In this document: positions 59,153-64,000 of the stretch, one piece after another
Layout: each line of letters starts with the position of its first letter
How positions within the stretch are numbered: the first letter of the stretch is position 1
Source: an uncultured Lachnospiraceae bacterium
GTDB taxonomy: Bacteria > Bacillota > Clostridia > Lachnospirales > Lachnospiraceae
Length of the DNA: 64,000 bases
NCBI GenBank assembly: GCA_910578555.1
Contig: CAJTPS010000007.1
Location: 1 to 64,000, forward strand
Direction: 5' to 3'
Notes under the pieces: model-generated
Seen by the model: only the letters and a program-made list of their open reading frames with translations
What the model was told of the DNA's origin: nothing
The model's database searches: none
Position numbers and translations under genes: made by a program

Positions 59153-60169
59153 TTAATCCTCATATCCGTTCGGATTATTGCTCTGCCATCTCCAGGAATC
59201 CGCACACATATCCCTGATGCCGTACTGTGCTTCCCAGCCCAGCTCCCTCTTCGCCTTATCTGCATTCGAGTAGCAGGTTGCGATATCTCCGGCACGTCTG
59301 TCCTTAATCACATAAGGAATCTTTACGCCCGTTGCATCCTCGAAGTTCTTCACGATGTCCAGTACGCTGTACCCCACACCTGTACCCAGATTATAAATAC
59401 ACAGTCCCGCTTTCTCCTCGATCTTCTTGAGCGCCTTCACATGACCGGCTGCAAGATCCACCACGTGGATATAATCGCGGACACCTGTTCCATCCGGCGT
59501 ATCATAATCGTTGCCGAATACGCCCAGTTCTTTCAGCTTGCCCACGGCCACCTGCGTGATGTAAGGCATCAGGTTATTGGGAATGCCGTTCGGATTCTCG
59601 CCGATCGTACCGCTCCTATGCGCACCGATCGGATTGAAGTAGCGAAGCAGGATCACATTCCATTCCGGGTCCGCTTTCTGCATATCGCTTAAGATCTGCT
59701 CCAGCATGGATTTCGTCCAGCCGTAAGGATTCGTGCACTGTCCCTTCGGGCACTCCTCCGTGATCGGAATGATCGCCGGATCGCCATATACGGTTGCGGA
59801 AGAAGAAAAGATAATATTCTTCACGCCGTTCTTTCGCATGACATCCACCAGCGTAAGTGTGCCCGCGATATTGTTCTCATAATATTCCCAGGGTTTCTGT
59901 ACGGACTCGCCCACCGCCTTGAGTCCCGCGAAATGAATGCAGGAATCGATCTTCTCCTGCTTAAAAATATTTTCTAACGCCTCTCTGTCCAGAATGTCCG
60001 CCTTATAGAATTTCACCGGTTTCCCCGTGATCTTCTCCACACGTGCCAGAGACTTCTCACTGGAATTTGCCAGATTATCCACAACTACCACGTCATATCC
60101 CGCGTTCTGCAGTTCAACTACTGTGTGAGACCCGATATAACCTGCGCCGCCTGTAACCAAAATTGCCAT
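59153..60169 (-). CDS. galE: UDP-glucose 4-epimerase
   Basis: Interconverts UDP-glucose and UDP-galactose. 338 residues. NAD-binding ILVTGGAGYIGSHTVVELQ, then FAGLKAVGESVQKP, ATVYGDP, the catalytic YxxxK in NPYGWTKSMLEQ and LRYFNPIGAHRSG are all typical. Note W at the position after YG (YGWTK), a normal variant. It lies downstream of the UDP-sugar pyrophosphorylase gene on the same strand, forming a nucleotide-sugar pair. Confidence 0.96.
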   Translation of the reverse strand: MAILVTGGAGYIGSHTVVELQNAGYDVVVVDNLANSSEKSLARVEKITGKPVKFYKADILDREALENIFKQEKIDSCIHFAGLKAVGESVQKPWEYYENNIAGTLTLVDVMRKNGVKNIIFSSSATVYGDPAIIPITEECPKGQCTNPYGWTKSMLEQILSDMQKADPEWNVILLRYFNPIGAHRSGTIGENPNGIPNNLMPYITQVAVGKLKELGVFGNDYDTPDGTGVRDYIHVVDLAAGHVKALKKIEEKAGLCIYNLGTGVGYSVLDIVKNFEDATGVKIPYVIKDRRAGDIATCYSNADKAKRELGWEAQYGIRDMCADSWRWQSNNPNGYED

Positions 60170-60340
60170 TTCAATACACCTGTCCTTTCTTTCAAATATT
60201 GTCTTGTGAAAATGTTAATCGACTGCAGCCGATACATCTTGCGATTCACAAGCTCTGTTCGTGTTGTACCCATAGTGTACACTCTCATTGACATTCTATA
60301 CAAGTTCCTAATGTTACTCAAAGCTGTCGAAATGTTATAT

Positions 60341-60405
60341 TGTTACAATTCACACCCATGCCAGACTTCACATCTATTTACGATAATTTGGTGTAAATTG
60401 CAGCA
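60341..60405 (-). repeat. palindromic repeat of about 65 bp, copy B
   Basis: Ends TGTTACAATTCACACC and GGTGTAAATTGCAGCA are inverted repeats with few mismatches. Shares the internal CCCATGCCAGACTTCACAT block with copies A and C. Lies between the pyrophosphorylase stop and galE. Confidence 0.65.
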
Positions 60406-60493
60406 ATTGATGCACACAAAGTATCGCTATATGCTTTAAGCCGTGCTAAAATGTAATCTGGTAAATTATGAACGGGCGCGGCTCTGCAACGTC

Positions 60494-61720
60494 CTACAGT
60501 TCTATTCCGTTTTCCCTGCAAAGTTCTCTCGCACTCTCCACGGAATCTATTCCCGTCTTATTCTTGATCGGCGCAAACTCGCGGTTCCTGACTACCTCAT
60601 AAGGCAGGCAGGAATCCAATTCATGGATCATATCCAGCACAAGCTGTTCGAACTTATATCCGTTCGGCGTCTCCGGCTTCACCGCCATGCCATTGTCATC
60701 CAGATAGGGAATCTTCTTCTCCACAATGTGCAGAGGAAGCTTCCGCGCCACGATCTCTTCGAGATCTTTTACCCGGAACAGGTAATTCAATATGACGCCG
60801 AAATTGTACGCCGGCTCTCCCTTCTCGTCGGTCGCGTTCATCAGTTCCTCCGTCATTTCGTAATACTCCACGATGGACGGTCTGCCGTCTTCCAGACAGA
60901 TGGCGCCCACTTTCTCATCCGGCGCATTCTTCTTAACCACCTTCGCACCGACCGCACTGTCCGTGGCGATCGTTGCACCGATGAAGCACGGATCGGCGAT
61001 GCGCTGCAGCACATTGTCCACCGCAAAGACATTCAGCCATTCCACGCCCGCCTCCCTGATCTTATCCGTCACGCCCCATTTCATCATGGATAAGAACCAG
61101 CCGCCGTTACCGTTGGGCGACGTAGACATCTTCCATTTTTCTTCCATATACACCTTGCCGCCGTAATCGGCAGCCGGCGCCATATCCTGCATGAAGAAGG
61201 TCACATAATCCGGCCGATAACCGAAATAATTCTTTTCCTCAAAAAAGGCCGTAGTCGCCGCATGATTCTTATCACTGGTCATGACATAAAGCGGAATCCA
61301 TGCCCCGGCTTCGCGTACCACCTCCAGCAGATTCTCCACCAGCCTCTGAAAAATGAACACCTCTTTCGTCAGACCGATATTGTAGACCCCTTTGGGCGCG
61401 TCGGAACCGAGTCTGGTACCCATGCCGCCCGCTAAGAGCACCGCGCCTACCTTACCTGCCCTGACCGCTTCCAGACCGGTCTTCGTATATGCTTCCCGTT
61501 TACACTCGATCTCGGCAAGCTGCATGACGTTGATCGGCGTGATCTTCCCGCGCGGATTCAGTTCTTCTTTATGCCGGCACTGTTCCAGCACTGCCAGATC
61601 CGTATTTTCAATCTGTTCAAGCAGCGCCTCCTTCTCATAACCGCTCAGTTCGTCATAATATTTTAATACATGCAGCTGCCCGTATTTCTCCAGTTTGTCG
61701 TATGCCTCCTGATATCCCAT
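60494..61720 (-). CDS. UDP-sugar pyrophosphorylase (UDPGP/UAP family)
   Basis: 408-residue nucleotidyltransferase of the eukaryotic-like UDPGP/UAP family, making UDP-glucose or UDP-N-acetylglucosamine from UTP and the sugar-1-phosphate. The uridine-binding loop LLAGGMGTRLGSDAPKGVYN, the later FMQDMAPAAD and NGNGGWFLSM, and INYLFRV-like ILNYLFRVKDLEE are visible. Related to UAP1 more than to bacterial GalU. Neighbouring galE suggests UDP-glucose use, but UDP-GlcNAc is equally possible. The ATG has AGGAGAA. Confidence 0.88.
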   Translation of the reverse strand: MGYQEAYDKLEKYGQLHVLKYYDELSGYEKEALLEQIENTDLAVLEQCRHKEELNPRGKITPINVMQLAEIECKREAYTKTGLEAVRAGKVGAVLLAGGMGTRLGSDAPKGVYNIGLTKEVFIFQRLVENLLEVVREAGAWIPLYVMTSDKNHAATTAFFEEKNYFGYRPDYVTFFMQDMAPAADYGGKVYMEEKWKMSTSPNGNGGWFLSMMKWGVTDKIREAGVEWLNVFAVDNVLQRIADPCFIGATIATDSAVGAKVVKKNAPDEKVGAICLEDGRPSIVEYYEMTEELMNATDEKGEPAYNFGVILNYLFRVKDLEEIVARKLPLHIVEKKIPYLDDNGMAVKPETPNGYKFEQLVLDMIHELDSCLPYEVVRNREFAPIKNKTGIDSVESARELCRENGIEL

Positions 61721-61875
61721 TTTGTTCTCCTTCTCTGATTTTATTTCATGCGCCCTGGTCCGGCTCCTTCCGCTTCACCCTTTTACTAGATTTTACCATG
61801 AACAGTTTATTGTCTCAATCTTATTTTTATCTGCGGCAATGATTCAGGGATCTGCATTTTGCAGCACGGATCAAC

Positions 61876-61942
61876 TCACCATTCACATCCGCGCCGGATT
61901 CTGCATTCATGTATGGTGATTTGGCATAAATTGCAAAGGTTG
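61876..61942 (-). repeat. palindromic repeat of about 65 bp, copy C
   Basis: TCACCATTCACATCCGCGCC near one end and TTGGCATAAATTGCAAAGG near the other, aligned with copies A and B. Lies in the 401-nt divergent gap before the chemoreceptor gene, which otherwise shows a TATACT-like box near 62030 and no gene. Confidence 0.6.
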
Positions 61943-62121
61943 ATACACAAAATGCACAAAGAAAGTAACCGTATCAACTTTTTCTACAACTATTTTGTGC
62001 AAAAAAGTAGCAGTTATATCCCAAAATATGTTATACTGCAAATAATGACAGCCAACGCGCCGGTACATGTGCGGGGACACGCTGTATATCCTGACATATA
62101 TCTTTCGGAGGATTACGATTT

Positions 62122-64000
62122 ATGAAAAACAAAAAGAAAAAAACACGCAGTTCCATTCCGCTGTACAGGCAGCTGCGCACGAAGCTCATCGCGGCATTTA
62201 TGATTCCGGTCATCTGTATTATTTTACTGGGCGTAGTCTCTTACCAGCGCGCCACGGAGGCTATCGTCTCCAATTATGAGAAATCTCTGCAGGAAACCAT
62301 GACGATGACCAATCAGTATCTGACGCTGGTCATTGATACGGTCCGTTCCAATTATAAGACCTATCTTTATGACACGGAACTGGCACGCTATCTGAAAGAC
62401 CTCATGGAAGAAGCACCTGCAAAAAAACTGGCCGTCGAGTACACGAAGGAAATGAAGCGCGACGCGAATACCAATACGCTGGTAAGCAATATTTATATTA
62501 TCTCCGACCGTGTGATCTCGCTTACCAGCAGTGCTCCCACCACTTCCACGCTGCTGACGGCATACACGGATTCCGAGCAGGGCGCACTGGTTGAGGATCA
62601 GCGTACTTCCTACCATCTGTTCGGCAGTCTGTGTGATGCCGACGAAGCGCTTGGTACCCATAAGCTGAACTATTCCCTCCGAATCGCTAAATATATGGAC
62701 AATAATAAAGCAATTATGCTTGTTGACCTGGACAGAGACACCCTCATAGATTCCCTGTCATCCCTAAGCGCAGGCGACGGCAGCTACGCGGCTCTGGTCA
62801 CACACGACGGAACCGAATTCTACTCCGACGGCAATGCCACCCGCAACTCCGTATTTACCACATCCGATTTCTACAAGGAGATTGCGGAATCAGAAGAAGG
62901 CGGCATGAAATACGTAAACTATAACGAGGAAAAATATCTGTTCCTGTATTCCCCCATGTACTCGCCGAAGTCACCACAGGGAAGCATGATCTGCACGCTG
63001 ATTCCGGAATCCACCATTCTGGCGCAGGCGGCAGGCATTAAAACCGTTGCCATGGTGCTTGTCATTGTGGCCGTAGCCATCGCGGCGCTGCTCGGATATC
63101 TCCTATCCGCGCACATTAACGGTAATATTTATCGTATCATCCATCAGCTTCAACTCGTCTCCGAGGGAGATCTTACGGTGCAGATACAGTCCAGAAGCAC
63201 GGATGAATTCAAGCTGCTTGCAGGCGGTGTCAATTCTATGACGGACAACATGAAAGCCCTGATCACCAACGTGACAGAGGCAAGTAACTCTCTGAATGCG
63301 GCCGCCGGACAGGTGAGCAGTGCATCGGATACCTTCCTGCGCACGGCGGGAGATATTCAGGGCGCCATCACCGAGATTAACGCCGGTGTGACACAGCTTG
63401 ATACCAATTCCGAAGACTGCCTGACACAGATGGATTCTCTGTCCGGCAAGATCGGCACGGTGGCAAACGGTACGAGGGACATCATCACGCTGACGCAGGA
63501 TACCAGTTCCTCTATCAATCAGGGAATCTCTTCCATGTCTGTCCTGACTGACAGTGCGAAGAAAACGTCCGAAATCACCGACCATGTTATCCAGGCGATC
63601 GAGGCACTGGCAGATAAATCCCGCTCGATCGGACAGATCGTGGAAAGTATCAACAGCATTGCGAAAGAAACGAATCTCCTGTCCCTGAACGCTTCCATCG
63701 AGGCTGCCAGAGCCGGAGAGTCCGGGCGCGGCTTTGCGGTAGTTGCAGAGCAGATCCGTAAATTGGCGGACCAGTCTGCGGAGTCTGCCGGTCAGATTCA
63801 GGTGATCATAGACGACATCGTCACGACAACATACGGCGTTGTAGATATTGCCAAAGAAGCAGAATCCACCGTGGAATTTCAGGAAAAAGCAGTGGCGCAG
63901 ACCACCGATTCCTTCGTCACCATGGATTCTCAGATACATACGCTCTTAAATTCCATCTCTGAAATATCCGAGAGTATGCAGAATATGGAATATGCACGCA
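62122..64000 (+). CDS. methyl-accepting chemotaxis protein (3' end outside window)
   Basis: Membrane chemoreceptor, 626 codons visible. Lys-rich cytosolic start (MKNKKKKTRSS), first span (IAAFMIPVICIILLGVVSY), an extracellular sensor domain of about 260 residues (Cache-like), second span (TVAMVLVIVAVAIAALLGYL), HAMP, then a long helical signalling domain. The latter has the hairpin tip AKETNLLSLNASIEAARAGE and GRGFAVVAEQIRKLADQS, which binds CheA/CheW. GGAGG lies 10 nt before the ATG. It is the only chemotaxis gene here and fits the motile lifestyle; its ligand is unknown. The sequence ends inside the adaptation helices. Confidence 0.95.
   Translation, partial: MKNKKKKTRSSIPLYRQLRTKLIAAFMIPVICIILLGVVSYQRATEAIVSNYEKSLQETMTMTNQYLTLVIDTVRSNYKTYLYDTELARYLKDLMEEAPAKKLAVEYTKEMKRDANTNTLVSNIYIISDRVISLTSSAPTTSTLLTAYTDSEQGALVEDQRTSYHLFGSLCDADEALGTHKLNYSLRIAKYMDNNKAIMLVDLDRDTLIDSLSSLSAGDGSYAALVTHDGTEFYSDGNATRNSVFTTSDFYKEIAESEEGGMKYVNYNEEKYLFLYSPMYSPKSPQGSMICTLIPESTILAQAAGIKTVAMVLVIVAVAIAALLGYLLSAHINGNIYRIIHQLQLVSEGDLTVQIQSRSTDEFKLLAGGVNSMTDNMKALITNVTEASNSLNAAAGQVSSASDTFLRTAGDIQGAITEINAGVTQLDTNSEDCLTQMDSLSGKIGTVANGTRDIITLTQDTSSSINQGISSMSVLTDSAKKTSEITDHVIQAIEALADKSRSIGQIVESINSIAKETNLLSLNASIEAARAGESGRGFAVVAEQIRKLADQSAESAGQIQVIIDDIVTTTYGVVDIAKEAESTVEFQEKAVAQTTDSFVTMDSQIHTLLNSISEISESMQNMEYAR

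Overview
The window looks like a chromosomal segment of a motile, low-to-mid GC Firmicute, most likely a member of the Lachnospiraceae. The evidence is the gene content and order (flagellin / fliS-fliD-flaG / csrA-fliW / flgL / two flgK / flgN / flgM), the lysyl-tRNA synthetase with a C-terminal HD domain next to greA, a SAM-I riboswitch on metK, and strong AGGAGG-type ribosome binding sites. No species can be fixed from the sequence alone. Almost all genes lie on the minus strand, so transcription mostly runs from high to low coordinates.

Region 1 (1-11.3 kb) is a late flagellar cluster. It reads flgM-flgN-flgK-flgK-flgL-fliW-csrA, then flaG-fliD-fliS-(fliT-like), then the start of a flagellin gene that runs off the left edge. 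Three near-consensus sigma-28 promoters (TAAA-N15-TCCGATA) stand before flgM, flaG and flagellin. The cluster also encodes its own control: anti-sigma factor FlgM, the CsrA/FliW switch, and a structured flagellin leader with a GGA-bearing hairpin.

Region 2 (about 11.4-27.3 kb) is an accessory, defence-like island. It holds an ABC-type ATPase overlapping a PIN nuclease, a methyltransferase overlapping a PLD-nuclease/helicase, an AIPR abortive-infection protein flanked by XRE regulators, and a DUF3990-type toxin whose N-terminus has been replaced by an IS200/IS605 transposase fragment. It also holds a broken XRE-ImmA gene, a truncated PIN gene, a DUF234 ATPase plus a scrap of a second copy, an AIM24-type protein and a Fic protein. 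Several genes are decayed or chimeric, as expected for a turnover hotspot.

Region 3 (27.4-62 kb) is mostly housekeeping: lysS(HD), greA, dusB, birA, argF, SPFH/NfeD membrane proteins, a SleB-like cell-wall hydrolase, proC, a SpoU methyltransferase, pfkA, dnaE, metK under a SAM-I riboswitch, murA and an M23 peptidase. It continues with a Y-family DNA polymerase, a flavin reductase, a small alarmone synthetase, a large membrane protein, a TrhA/hemolysin-III protein, galE and a UDP-sugar pyrophosphorylase. A chemoreceptor runs off the right edge.

Non-coding structure is the richest unexplained layer. There is a deletion derivative of a group IIC intron sitting behind the galE terminator. A family of long palindromic leader elements precedes metK, the AIM24 gene and the flavin reductase, with a probable relative before fliW. 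There is also an array of GNA-triloop hairpins before fliW, a three-copy palindromic repeat of about 65 bp, a 23-bp-arm palindrome cluster before the 30.4 kb gene, and a structured 124-nt segment between the SAM riboswitch and metK.
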